Assembly (NCBI RefSeq): GCF_001598255.1
Contig: NZ_BCYP01000001.1
Location: forward strand, 124,001-188,000
Direction: 5' to 3'
DNA length: 64,000 bases
DNA from: Mitsuaria chitosanitabida ATCC BAA-476 = NBRC 102408
GTDB taxonomy: Bacteria; Pseudomonadota; Gammaproteobacteria; Burkholderiales; Burkholderiaceae_C
Both the position numbers and the translations under genes were made by a program. The notes under the pieces are model-generated. The model made no database searches. It saw nothing but the letters and a program-made list of their open reading frames with translations, and was not told the origin of the DNA. This document shows positions 37,486 to 46,433 of this stretch, one piece after another (the stretch's first letter is position 1; every line of letters starts with the position of its first letter).

Positions 37486-39066
37486 TCAGTCCTCGATGCC
37501 TTCGACCTTTCCGGCGTAAGGGGCCTCGAAGGCTTGCCGGACCACCTCGACGATTCGGTCTTGCCGCGTGTGCAGGGTCCCGCCTTCCTGGAAGATCTCC
37601 GGGAGCGCCTTGCGCAGCTTGTTGCTCACCACCCAGTGGCCCTCGTGCAATGAGCGAATGATGCGATCGGCGTCGGCGTCCGGCATCTCCACGACGTCCT
37701 TGATCGCATCGCGCGCTTCGTCGTAACGACGCAGCGTCAAGGCCTCCTCGGCCATTTCATGCTCGACGGTCTGTCGGAGCACCTCGCTCATGTACCGGGC
37801 ATGCTCGGACAGGTCCAGGTAGCGCCACGCGTGCTGGGCATCGTCGGTCTGCGAGAACTGGAAGTCGGTGACGACACCATCCGGGCAAGTGCGCGACGAG
37901 CCGAAGCGGTAGGCATCCGCATAGCGGCTCATGAGCGGTTTTGAGATCACCTCCAGCACATGGTCGTAGGCGGCGCGCGCGCGGGCATTGCTGGCGATGG
38001 TCGCGGAGACAGGGACGATGATGCCGGTCGGCACGACTCGGTCCGCCGCCAGCAGATGGTTCACCAGGAATCGATGCACGCGGCCATTGCCGTCAGCCAA
38101 TGGATGCAGGTAGACGAACCCGAAGGACACCGCGGCGATGCGAGCCACCGTATTGGCGCCGCGGGTTCGGATTTCAAGGCCGCGGAGTCCTTCCAGCATC
38201 TCGTCGACCAGCGACTCGGACGGCGCGATGTAGTGAACGATCTGCGCGCGGAATGTGGACTGGCCGATGAACACCGGCGACCGGCGGATGCCCACGCGCA
38301 AGGCGTTCTCGCCCAGCACGGCGCGTTGCAGGGTCTGAAGGCTGTCTGGCGACATCGGATCCGGCATGCGTCCGCTGAACTCCTCGATGGCGGCGGCGAA
38401 GCGCTTCACGCGGTCCTCCTTGTCCGCCTCGCGCTCGATCGCGAAGCTCGCGCGGGACTCCTTGAAGGTCAGCCAGGCGGCGCTGCGCAGCAGCAGGTCC
38501 GGGCCATAGGTGTCGTCGAGGTGACGAACGCCCGTGCCGACCTCATAGAGCCAGTCGCGCGCATCCGCGGGCCCGAGGTAGACCATCGGGCAGAAGGCCG
38601 AAGTGCCGGGCAGGTTGTTGTTGACGCGCCAGCGTCGATGGCGATCAGGTGTCTGGGCGACCAGATAAAGATCAGGATCGAGGGCATCCACGTACCCCAC
38701 GTTGTGCGCCGTGTCGGGCAGCGGCAAGGTGCGGCCCGTCAGCCATTCGTAGAAGAACGCGGCGCGGCGCGCGTAGGCGCCCATCGGCTCGCGTCGGACC
38801 CATGCGGCGAGCGATTCCGGATCGATGCTGTGGAAGAGTCGGGAGAAGAATTCGAGGTGGATGCGCTCGTACTTGAGACCGAACTCGAAATGCCCGGCCA
38901 AGGAGTCTTCCGGCTGATATTGAACGGTCCAGGTCCTGACTTCACGGCCATTCGCCATGTCCCGCTGCCTCATCGTTCCCAGACGACTGCGCGTGAACAG
39001 CGGTTGCACGAGCTGGATGTCATGCATCTCCGCCAAGCGCTGAAATCCGAAATGTGTGTCGGCCAT
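37486..39066 (-). CDS. Fic-domain protein (probable AMPylator)
   Basis: A 526-residue protein with the Fic motif HPLADGNGR at about 321-329 (consensus HPFxxGNGR). The region upstream (RASFAIERE, about 203-211) resembles the (S/T)xxxE(G/N) inhibitory helix motif of class II Fic proteins, so the enzyme is probably self-inhibited. Fic enzymes transfer AMP or another phosphate-linked group to target proteins. There is no signal or membrane span. It converges with DUF3331 and follows the HEAT-repeat gene, whose 3' end contains its A+T-rich promoter. Confidence 0.87.
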   Translation of the reverse strand: MADTHFGFQRLAEMHDIQLVQPLFTRSRLGTMRQRDMANGREVRTWTVQYQPEDSLAGHFEFGLKYERIHLEFFSRLFHSIDPESLAAWVRREPMGAYARRAAFFYEWLTGRTLPLPDTAHNVGYVDALDPDLYLVAQTPDRHRRWRVNNNLPGTSAFCPMVYLGPADARDWLYEVGTGVRHLDDTYGPDLLLRSAAWLTFKESRASFAIEREADKEDRVKRFAAAIEEFSGRMPDPMSPDSLQTLQRAVLGENALRVGIRRSPVFIGQSTFRAQIVHYIAPSESLVDEMLEGLRGLEIRTRGANTVARIAAVSFGFVYLHPLADGNGRVHRFLVNHLLAADRVVPTGIIVPVSATIASNARARAAYDHVLEVISKPLMSRYADAYRFGSSRTCPDGVVTDFQFSQTDDAQHAWRYLDLSEHARYMSEVLRQTVEHEMAEEALTLRRYDEARDAIKDVVEMPDADADRIIRSLHEGHWVVSNKLRKALPEIFQEGGTLHTRQDRIVEVVRQAFEAPYAGKVEGIED

Positions 39067-39100
39067 CGCGTCTATTCCGCTATCAGATCGTCTATTTTGT

Positions 39101-39143
39101 TAGAAAACAGACCGATTCCGTATAAAACGCTAGAAATCAGACC
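39101..39143 (-). promoter_or_regulatory. Direct repeats in the fic promoter region
   Basis: TAGAAAACAGACC (39101-39113) and TAGAAATCAGACC (39131-39143) are 12 of 13 identical at a 30-nt step, in the most A+T-rich stretch of the region. They lie 35-77 nt upstream of the fic start. The second copy overlaps the stop of the HEAT gene. Confidence 0.5.
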
Positions 39144-39975
39144 CAGTCGCACCGCTCGCCGCCACCGCCTCTCTCAACTCCTCCCACCAGTAGTCGTCTC
39201 TGACGCCGCGCTCCCGGGCGAGGGCTTCCAGCGTCTGGAGCGGCGCCAGCAGCCGCGGGTCGGCCAGTGCGACGGCGGCGTCCAGCTCGTAGAGGTGGCA
39301 GTCCGGCGTGAGCCGCGCCATCAGCCGCTCGACGATGCCCTCGTCGTGGCGGCGCGCCAGGCCCACCAGGGCTTCGCCACGCACATCCTCGTCGATGTCG
39401 TCCAGATTGCGGCGCAGCGCCGCGCGGATCTCGGGCGTGTCGTCCATCCGCAGCGTGCCCAGTCCGAAGGTGGCCCAGTCACGCACCTCGTCCGACGGGT
39501 CCGTCGACAGCGCGATCAGTCCCGCGATCGCTTCCGGCTCCTCGTAGGATCCCAGCGCCACGGCGACCTGCCAGCGCATGCGCTCGTCGCGATGCGTGGC
39601 CAGCCTGAGCAGCGCGTCCACGCTCGCCCCATGCGGCCGGTGGCCGAGACCGGCGACCGCCGCGCGGACCACGTCCGGATGCGGGTCGGAGAGCCCCTGC
39701 AGCAGCAGGCGCTGGGTCTCGTCCTCGGCGAAGGGCGTCCATTCGCCATCGACCCGCCGCATCAGCTGCGCCGCCACCGACAGCGCCACCGCGCGGTGAC
39801 GCGCGTTCGGGCTGTCCGCGAGCGACGCGAGGCGCGCCAGCATCGAGAACGAGCCGCGCCGCTGCAGTTCCTCGATCGAGCGCCAGCCCCGCGGCGCATG
39901 CCAGTCGCGCGCCGCGCGCCTGAGCAGGCGCGCGTGGCCGCGCGAGCGATTCCGGTTGCGGGCGATGCGCTTCAT
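39130..39975 (-). CDS. HEAT-repeat protein
   Basis: A 281-residue helical-repeat protein: successive units such as DPHPDVVRAAVAGLGHR, HRDERMRWQVAVALGSYEEP, DPSDEVRDWATFGLGTLR and NLDDIDEDVRGEALVGLARR are typical PBS-lyase/HEAT repeats of about 30 residues. Such scaffolds mediate protein contacts; no enzymatic role is implied. The N-terminus is Arg-rich. Same strand as fic, with a 63-nt gap. Confidence 0.8.
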   Translation of the reverse strand: MKRIARNRNRSRGHARLLRRAARDWHAPRGWRSIEELQRRGSFSMLARLASLADSPNARHRAVALSVAAQLMRRVDGEWTPFAEDETQRLLLQGLSDPHPDVVRAAVAGLGHRPHGASVDALLRLATHRDERMRWQVAVALGSYEEPEAIAGLIALSTDPSDEVRDWATFGLGTLRMDDTPEIRAALRRNLDDIDEDVRGEALVGLARRHDEGIVERLMARLTPDCHLYELDAAVALADPRLLAPLQTLEALARERGVRDDYWWEELREAVAASGATGSDF

Positions 39976-40032
39976 GCGGAGGCCTCCGTCGTCGTGGCAA
40001 CGAAGGCCCGACTCTAGCGGGCCGATGAAGAC

Positions 40033-41352
40033 TCAGCGTCCCGCCGCCTCGTCCTCGCCCGTGGGCAGCCGGAGCGCGCCGGTGTTGTAGTCGTACTCGA
40101 AGACCTCGCCGTGGCGCGCCCAGGTCACCGCGGTCTGCAGCACGGCGTCGGCCTCGGCATCGTCCAGGTGCTCGCTCAGCAGCTTGAGCACCGGCTTGTC
40201 CGGCATCACGCCGTTGGGCTCCTGCTCCAGGCTGTGGCGGATGTGCGCGATCAGCGGGACGTGCGCCATCAGCTGCTCGCCGAAGAGATCGCGCCGGACG
40301 CCGTGAGCGCCCTCCACGTAGCGACGGCCCAGCGGTGTGAGCTGCAGGTCGCCGCTGTCCAGCTGCGCCAGCCCCAGCAGCGACAGCGCGTGCGCCACCG
40401 GCAGCAGCTCGGCGTCGGGCAGGCCCGATTCCTCGCACAGCTGCGGCAGGTCGGCGCGACCGTCGAAGGGCGGCTCGGCCAGCATCTCCAGCAGACCGTC
40501 CATGCGCGCCACGTCCGCGGCGGGCAGGCGCTCGGCCAGCGGGGCGGGCGCCGCGGCGGCGCCGGCCGTGCCCGCCACCCGCGCGGGGCGCCCGGCCGTC
40601 ATCAGCGCATAGACCTCGTCGATCAGCGCGCGCACGTCGGCGCTCTCCGGATCGCGCGGCCGCGGCAACTGCACCGACAGCTGGCAGCGGATGCGGCCCG
40701 GGTCGCTCGCGAAGATCAGGACGCGGTCGGCCATCATGACCGCCTCCTCGATGTTGTGCGACACCACCAGCATCGCCTGCGTCGGCATGCTGCCGCCGTC
40801 CCACAGCTCCAGGATGTCCTCGCGCAGCCGCTCGCCGGTGAGCACGTCCAGCGCGGAGAAGGCCTCGTCCATCAGCAGCACGTCGGGCTCCGTCACCAGC
40901 GCGCGGGCGATGCCCACCCGCTGCCGCATGCCGCCGGAGAGCTCCCGCGGCAGCGCGCCCTCGAAGCCCGACAGGCCGATCATCGCGATCGCCGCCTCGG
41001 CCTTCTCCTCGCGCACGGCCTTGGCGACGCCCCGCGCCTCCAGGCCCAGCTCGACGTTCTGCTGCACCGTCAGCCACGGGAACAGGGCGAAGGACTGGAA
41101 CACCATGCTGATGCCGCGCGCCGGGCCCGACATCGGCTGGTTGCGGTAGCGGACCTGACCGCGATCGGCCGGCACCAGGCCCGCCATGATGCGCAGCAGC
41201 GTGCTCTTGCCCGAGCCCGACTGGCCCAGCAGGGCGACGATCTCGCCCTCGCGCAGCGTGAAGTCCAGCTCCTCGAGCACCGGGCGCGGATGGCCGTCGG
41301 CGGAGCGGAAGCTCTTGCCGACGCCGTGGAGTTCGATGATGGGTGCGCTCAT
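40033..41352 (-). CDS. ABC transporter ATPase with C-terminal AAA-associated domain (nitrate/sulfonate type)
   Basis: A 439-residue protein. The ATPase domain (about 5-245) has Walker A GQSGSGKST, signature [16 protein letters not shown], Walker B VLLMDEAFSALD and switch His in VVSHNIEEA. The extra C-terminal domain (about 285-430) is the AAA-associated domain of the NitT/TauT-type transporters. It starts 10 nt after the permease gene stop. The fused regulatory tail is usual for this pairing with a two-domain permease. Substrate unknown; no receptor gene is adjacent. Confidence 0.9.
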   Translation of the reverse strand: MSAPIIELHGVGKSFRSADGHPRPVLEELDFTLREGEIVALLGQSGSGKSTLLRIMAGLVPADRGQVRYRNQPMSGPARGISMVFQSFALFPWLTVQQNVELGLEARGVAKAVREEKAEAAIAMIGLSGFEGALPRELSGGMRQRVGIARALVTEPDVLLMDEAFSALDVLTGERLREDILELWDGGSMPTQAMLVVSHNIEEAVMMADRVLIFASDPGRIRCQLSVQLPRPRDPESADVRALIDEVYALMTAGRPARVAGTAGAAAAPAPLAERLPAADVARMDGLLEMLAEPPFDGRADLPQLCEESGLPDAELLPVAHALSLLGLAQLDSGDLQLTPLGRRYVEGAHGVRRDLFGEQLMAHVPLIAHIRHSLEQEPNGVMPDKPVLKLLSEHLDDAEADAVLQTAVTWARHGEVFEYDYNTGALRLPTGEDEAAGR

Positions 41353-41362
41353 GCCGATGTCC

Positions 41363-43108
41363 TCACAGATGCATGCGGTCTTCCGCCAGCCGGTACAGGC
41401 GGCGCCAGACGAAATGATTCAAGCCCATCACGAAGATGCACATGACGCCGATGCCCAGCGCGATGCGCGGGAAGTCGCCCTTGGCGGTCATCTCCGCGAT
41501 GTAGCTCCCCAGCCCATGCGCCTGCAGCGTGGTGTCGCCCCAGGACACGTACTCGGCCACGATGCTGGCGTTCCAGGAGCCGCCGCTGGCGGTGATCGCG
41601 CCGGTGACGAAGCTCGGGAACACCGCCGGCAGCAGGTAGCGCCGCCACTTCAGCCAGCCGCTCAACCCCAGGTTGCGCGCCGCGTGGCGCAGCTCCGCCG
41701 GAATGCCCGACGCGCCCGCGATCACGTTGAAGAGCAGGTACCACTGCGTGCCGAAGATCATCAGCGGCGAGAGCCACACGTCCGGGTTGAGCTTCCAGCG
41801 CACGATCAGCACGACCACCACCGGGAACAGCAGGTTCGCGGGGAAGGCCGCCAGGAACTGCGCCACCGCCTGCAGCCGGCCGGACCAGCGCGGATTCATC
41901 CCGATCCAGATGCCCACCGGCACCCAGACCAGCGCGGCCAGCCCGATCAGCACCATCACGCGGACCAGTGTCAGGCAGCCCAGCAGGAAGACGTGGCCGG
42001 CCTCGTGCCAGCCCACCTCGCTGTGGACGAAGCGCACCAGGTGGTACAGCGCCACCATCACCGCCGCGGCGATGACCGCGTCCCAGGCGCGGGTCCAGGT
42101 GGCCGCGGGCACGCCCATCAGGCCGGGGCCGGCGGCGCGCGCGCGGATGGAGGTGCCGTCGTGGTGGCGGCGGAACCAGACCAGGCTGTTCTCGAGCCGG
42201 TCCACGGTCCAGGCGGCGATGCGGCGCGTGAGCGCGGTGCGGCGCAGCCAGGTCAGCATCCAGGAGTTGGGCGCCGTGTCGGTGCCGCTGTCCTCGAAGC
42301 GGAACTTGTCCGCCCAGGCCACCAGCGGGCGGAACACCAGTTGGTCGTAGAGCAGGATGCCGGCCAGCATGCCCAGGATGGCCCAGCCGATGGCGCCCAG
42401 GTCGCGGGCCTCGATGGCCAGCGCGATGTACGAGCCCACGCCCGGCAGCTTGATGTTCTGGTTGGAGACCGAGATCGCCTCCGAGGCGACCACGAAGAAC
42501 CAGCCGCCCGACATGGACATCATCATGTTCCACAGCAGGCCGGGCATGGCGTAGGGCAGCTCCAGACGCCAGAAGCGCTGCCAGTGGGAAAGCTGGAAGA
42601 CGCGGGCGGCCTCGTCCAATTCCGACGGGACGGTGCGCAGCGACTGGTACAGGCTGAAGGCCATGTTCCAGGCCTGCGAGGTGAAGATCGCGAAGATGGC
42701 CGCGCATTCGACGCCCAGCAGGTTGCCGGGGAAGAGCGCGATGAAGCCGGTGACCGTGATCGAGAGGAAGCCCAGGATGGGGATGGACTGGAGGATGTCC
42801 AGCATCGGCACCAGGACCTTCTCGGCGGCGCGGACCTTGGCGGCGAGCACCGCGAAGACGGCGCTGAAGAGCAGCGCCAGCACCATCGCGGCCAGCATGC
42901 GCAGGTTGGTGCGCAGCAGGTAGTAGGGGAGGTGGGACGGATCCAGCGTCAGCGGCAGCGGGTCGCCGAGCTCGAAGGGCCGGGCCATCTGCGCGGCGCC
43001 GTAGGCCAGCAGCACGAGCAGGCCCAGCACCAGCGGCAGCAGCGCCCAGTCCCAGCGGTTCGCGCCGGCCTCGACGACCTGGCGTGGGAAGTATTGGCGG
43101 CGGTCCAT
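41363..43108 (-). CDS. ABC transporter permease, two fused permease domains
   Basis: A 581-residue permease with about 12 spans and two EAA-type loops: first half DEAARVFQLSHWQRFWRLELP and second half ELRHAARNLGLSGWLKWRRYLLP, split by variation. Each half corresponds to one BPD_transp_1 domain, so a single chain replaces the usual dimer. It pairs with the ATPase downstream. Typical of an uncharacterised NitT/TauT-like system in proteobacteria. Confidence 0.9.
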   Translation of the reverse strand: MDRRQYFPRQVVEAGANRWDWALLPLVLGLLVLLAYGAAQMARPFELGDPLPLTLDPSHLPYYLLRTNLRMLAAMVLALLFSAVFAVLAAKVRAAEKVLVPMLDILQSIPILGFLSITVTGFIALFPGNLLGVECAAIFAIFTSQAWNMAFSLYQSLRTVPSELDEAARVFQLSHWQRFWRLELPYAMPGLLWNMMMSMSGGWFFVVASEAISVSNQNIKLPGVGSYIALAIEARDLGAIGWAILGMLAGILLYDQLVFRPLVAWADKFRFEDSGTDTAPNSWMLTWLRRTALTRRIAAWTVDRLENSLVWFRRHHDGTSIRARAAGPGLMGVPAATWTRAWDAVIAAAVMVALYHLVRFVHSEVGWHEAGHVFLLGCLTLVRVMVLIGLAALVWVPVGIWIGMNPRWSGRLQAVAQFLAAFPANLLFPVVVVLIVRWKLNPDVWLSPLMIFGTQWYLLFNVIAGASGIPAELRHAARNLGLSGWLKWRRYLLPAVFPSFVTGAITASGGSWNASIVAEYVSWGDTTLQAHGLGSYIAEMTAKGDFPRIALGIGVMCIFVMGLNHFVWRRLYRLAEDRMHL

Positions 43109-43319
43109 GGATCGTCTTTCTGGTTCTGCATGGATTCCAGGGAACAGACGGCCCCCTGGGCCCCCCGCACGAAGCGCGCAGGATGCCTTTGCCGCCCTTC
43201 AGAAACCTGTCCAGTGTCTGGCCGGAGCCTGTCCGCGCGCAAGAGCGCCCGGATGCGATCCCGGAGGCCTGTGGCGCGCCGTGCGCGGCCGGGGCGAGGG
43301 GGCCTCGGAAGGGGCGGGG

Positions 43320-44249
43320 TCAGGTCTCGACCGTGGCGGGCGAGGGGGCCTCGTCCGCATCCTGGCCCTGGCGGCGGTCCTCGACCTGGCGCAGGCCCTG
43401 GGCGACCTCGAAGAAGGAACTCAGCAGCAGGCTGTCCCGGCGTTCCTTGAGGCAGTAGATGTGGGTCTCGGTGCAGGCCGGATCGCCGTCGATGCGGACC
43501 GGGCGCAGGCGCGGGTCGGGGATGAACTCGGCCTCGGAGACCACGCCCACGCCGATGCCGCGGGCGGCCGCCTCGCGCAGGGCCTCGCGGCTGCCGATCT
43601 CCATGGCCACCCGCGGCGCGATGCCGGCCTGGCGCAGCGCGTGCTCGAGCGCGCGGCGGGTGCTGGAGCCGTCCTCGCGTTGCAGCAGCGCTTGGTCGGC
43701 GAGCTCGTGCAGCGGCACGCTGCCGCGGCGGGCGAAGGGGTGGTCGACGTGGACGAACAGGATGATGGCGTGGCGGGCGTAGTGCAGGGTCTCGAAGCCG
43801 GGCGCGTCGTGGAAGCGAGCGAGGACCCCGATGTCGATCACGTAGTTCTCCAGGTCGCCGAAGACCTGGGCGGAGTTGCCCAGCCGAATGGAGACGTCCA
43901 CCTTGGGATAGCGCTGGCGGTAGGCGTCGACCATCTCGATCACGTGGAAGGGGCCGACGGCGCCGAGCTTGAGTTGGCCGCGGGTGAGCTGGCCGCAGTC
44001 GTGCAGGAGGTTGTAGGCCTCGACTTCCAGGGCCGCGAGCTGGCGGGCGATGGGGAGCAGCTGATGGCCGACGGTGGTGAGCTCGATGCGGTGGCCGCGG
44101 CGGTGGAAGAGCTCGACCTGGTGTTGCTTCTCCAGGGCCTGGACTTGGGTGGTGAGGGTGGGCTGAGAGAGCCCCAATGCACGTGCGGCGGCGCTGAAGC
44201 TGCCGTGGCGGGCAACGGCGAGAAAGGCGCGGAGCTTGGCGGCCGACAT
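43320..44249 (-). CDS. LysR-family regulator of phosphonate use
   Basis: A 309-residue LysR protein. The helix-turn-helix (about 2-60) reads KLRAFLAVARHGSFSAAARALGLSQPTLTTQVQALE, split by variation, then an effector domain. It is divergent from phnD, 390 nt away, across two REP palindromes and a 27-bp dyad. LysR regulators in this position activate 2-aminoethylphosphonate genes in other proteobacteria. The last 20 residues are acidic/low complexity. Confidence 0.87.
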   Translation of the reverse strand: MSAAKLRAFLAVARHGSFSAAARALGLSQPTLTTQVQALEKQHQVELFHRRGHRIELTTVGHQLLPIARQLAALEVEAYNLLHDCGQLTRGQLKLGAVGPFHVIEMVDAYRQRYPKVDVSIRLGNSAQVFGDLENYVIDIGVLARFHDAPGFETLHYARHAIILFVHVDHPFARRGSVPLHELADQALLQREDGSSTRRALEHALRQAGIAPRVAMEIGSREALREAAARGIGVGVVSEAEFIPDPRLRPVRIDGDPACTETHIYCLKERRDSLLLSSFFEVAQGLRQVEDRRQGQDADEAPSPATVET

Positions 44250-44372
44250 GGATAGACGCCGTCGATGGATCGGCGGGGAAATTGAGATGGAGGCGATGGT
44301 GGGGGAGGGGGGTGACGGGGCTGTGACGTTGGTTGTCTGACTGCGCGGGAGGGGGCTCGCTGTGTGCGACGG

Positions 44373-44475
44373 CCCTCACCCCAACCCCTCTCCCGCAAGC
44401 GGGCGAGGGGCTCCATACGGCGACGCGCATTGAAGCCCCTCTCCCATGAAGTGGGAGAGGGGTTGGGGTGAGGGC
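44373..44475. repeat. Pair of inverted REP-like palindromes (BIME-like)
   Basis: Two elements in opposite orientation, 44373-44410 (CCCTCACCCCAACCCCTCTC then CCGCAAGCGGGCGAGGGG) and 44436-44475 (CCCCTCTCCCATGAAGTGGG then AGAGGGGTTGGGGTGAGGG), separated by 25 nt. The outer arms can pair with each other. Confidence 0.85.
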
Positions 44476-44562
44476 CGCCGCACACCAGAGAGCAAAGCGC
44501 CTGACGCCGCCCAGCCCCCTCCAAGCCCATAGCCCCCATCAATAGCTCGCCCACCAAATCGC

Positions 44563-44589
44563 GATGACATCGATGGATCGCCTGTCATC
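44563..44589. promoter_or_regulatory. Dyad upstream of phnD, candidate LysR site
   Basis: GATGACA-N13-TGTCATC, perfect in both arms, 51 nt before the phnD start. Expected position for the LysR activator of the phosphonate genes. Confidence 0.5.
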
Positions 44590-44639
44590 TTCGATTCATA
44601 GAGTGCCGTCATCCGCCCACCCCACCCCTGGATGCCGCC

Positions 44640-45530
44640 ATGTCCCACGCCCTGACCGATCTCCCGCGCCGCGCCGCGCTGCGCGCCTTCTCCGCATTGG
44701 CGCTCGCCGCCTTCGCCCTGACCCCCGCCCTCGCCCAACAACAGACCCTGACCATCGGCCTGATCCCCGCCGAGGACTCGCAGGCCATGATCGAGTCCAG
44801 CCGCCAGGTGCTGGACGAGCTCCAGAAGCAGCTGGGCATGCCGGTCAAGCCCTTCGTCGCCACCGACTACAACGGCGTCATCGAGGCGCTGCGGTCCAGG
44901 AAGCTGGACGTGGCCTACCTCGGTCCCTTCTCCTACGTGCTGGCCAGCTCGGTCGCCAATGTCGAGGCCTTCGCCGTCGCCGAGACCAAGAAGACCGGCC
45001 AGAGCTCCTACAAGAGCCTGATCCTCGCCCGCAAGGACAGCGGTCTGCGCGCCGTGTCCGACCTGAAGGGCAAGAACTTCGCCTTCGTCGATCCGAGCTC
45101 GGCCTCCGGCCACCTGTTCCCCAAGGCCGGCCTGCAGCAGATGGGCATCGAGCCCGAGCAGCTCTTCGGCCGCGTGATCTTCTCCGGCTCGCACGACGCG
45201 AGCATCCTGGCGGTGGCCAACAAGAAGGTCGACGCCGCCGCCGTCGCGGACCGCATCTTCGCCACCGCCGTCGCCAAGGGCCAGGTCAAGCAGGACGACT
45301 TCGTCGTGCTGTGGTCCTCCAGGCCCATCCCGGAATCCCCGATGGTCTGGCGCAAGGACCTGGATCCGGCGCTCAAGGAGAAGCTGGCCAAGGCGCTGGC
45401 CGGCCTGAAGGACGTCAAGTGGGGCGACCAGGGCGTGCTCAACGGCTTCCAGCCGACCCACGACGCCGCCTACGACGTGGTGCGCGAGACCGCCAAGGTG
45501 CTCAAGCTCGACCTGCGGAGCATGAAGTGA
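44640..45530 (+). CDS. phnD: Phosphonate/phosphite ABC transporter receptor
   Basis: A 296-residue periplasmic receptor. The leader ALRAFSALALAAFALTPALAQ is cleaved near residue 33; the mature part starts TLTIGLIPAEDSQAM, with KPFVATDYNGVIEALRSRKLDVAYLGPFSYV and FVDPSSASGHLFPKAG, both PhnD hallmarks, split by variation. It captures 2-aminoethylphosphonate or related phosphonates. It overlaps the phnC GTG start by 4 nt. Confidence 0.92.
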   Translation: MSHALTDLPRRAALRAFSALALAAFALTPALAQQQTLTIGLIPAEDSQAMIESSRQVLDELQKQLGMPVKPFVATDYNGVIEALRSRKLDVAYLGPFSYVLASSVANVEAFAVAETKKTGQSSYKSLILARKDSGLRAVSDLKGKNFAFVDPSSASGHLFPKAGLQQMGIEPEQLFGRVIFSGSHDASILAVANKKVDAAAVADRIFATAVAKGQVKQDDFVVLWSSRPIPESPMVWRKDLDPALKEKLAKALAGLKDVKWGDQGVLNGFQPTHDAAYDVVRETAKVLKLDLRSMK

Positions 45531-46414
45531 TCCGGCTGCGCGGCCTGACCAAGCGCTACGGCGACAACGCCGTGCTGCGCGGCGTCGATCTGGACGCGAT
45601 GCCTGGGGAGTTTCTCGTCGTGCTCGGTCCGTCCGGCGCGGGCAAGTCCACGCTGCTGCGCTGCATGAACCGCCTCGTGCGGCCCGACGAGGGCGAGATG
45701 ACCGTCGCGGGTCAGGCGGTCCGCGCCGACGCCGGCGCCGCCGACCTGCGCGAGCTGCGCCGGCGCGTGGCCATGGTGTTCCAGCATCACCATGTCGTGC
45801 CGCGGCTGAGCGTGCTCAAGAACGTGCTGACCGGCCGGCTCGGCGCGGTGCCGGTCTGGCGTTCGGTGCTGCAGCTGTTCCGCGCCGGAGACGTGGCGCT
45901 GGCGATGGACTGCCTGTCGCGCGTCGGCCTGGACCACAAGGCCCAGGCCCGCACGGATTCGCTGTCCGGCGGCCAGATGCAGCGCGTGGGCATCGCCCGC
46001 GCGCTGGCGCAGCGGCCGCAGGTCATCCTGGCCGACGAGCCGGTCGCCAGCCTCGATCCGCACACGGCGCGCCAGGCGCTCGGATACCTGCGCCAGGCCT
46101 GCCGCGAGCTCGGCATCACCGTGGTCTGCAACCTGCACTAGGTCGAGTACGCGCGCGAATTCGGCGATCGCATCGTCGGGCTGTCACAAGGTCGGGTGCT
46201 CTTCGACCGGCTGCCGGGCGAGCTGTCGGAGGCGGAGCTGGACGAGCTCTACGCCGGCCAGGCCGGGCTGCAACTGATAGCGCCCGTCGGCGAAGCGAGA
46301 CCGTGTGGCATGGGCGATCCGGGACGCGACGACCCCGAAAGACCCTCTCCCCAGCCCTCGCCCGCCAGCGGGCGAGGGGGCCAGAAGGCGCATCCGCGTC
46401 TGATGAAGGCCTGA
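45527..46414 (+). pseudogene. phnC: phnC with an in-frame amber codon
   Basis: The phosphonate transporter ATPase begins at the GTG at 45527, overlapping the phnD stop. Walker A GPSGAGKST (34-42), signature [10 protein letters not shown] and Walker B VILADEP are intact, and the switch His (NLH, residue 204) is immediately followed by TAG at 46139-46141. The same frame then continues with the expected PhnC C-terminus (VEYAREFGDRIVGLSQGRVL) to a stop at 46414. Gln (CAG) is the usual residue after NLH, so one C-to-T change explains it. The frame's last ~35 residues are encoded by a REP element. It may be a pseudogene, a truncated active form, or suppressed; a sequencing error is also possible. 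Confidence 0.85.
46341..46380. repeat. REP-like palindrome inside the phnC tail
   Basis: GACCCTCTCCCCAGCCCTCG followed by CCCGCCAGCGGGCGAGGGGG. Translated in the phnC frame it gives PSPQPSPASGRGG, the usual signature of read-through into such elements. Confidence 0.75.
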
Positions 46415-46433
46415 GCGCCGGAACGGAACACCC

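Noticed and set aside
37486-39975. Fic plus HEAT as a defence or toxin-antitoxin island
   Set aside because: No Fic antitoxin partner, nuclease, recombinase or other defence gene is adjacent, and the inhibitory motif appears to be within Fic itself.
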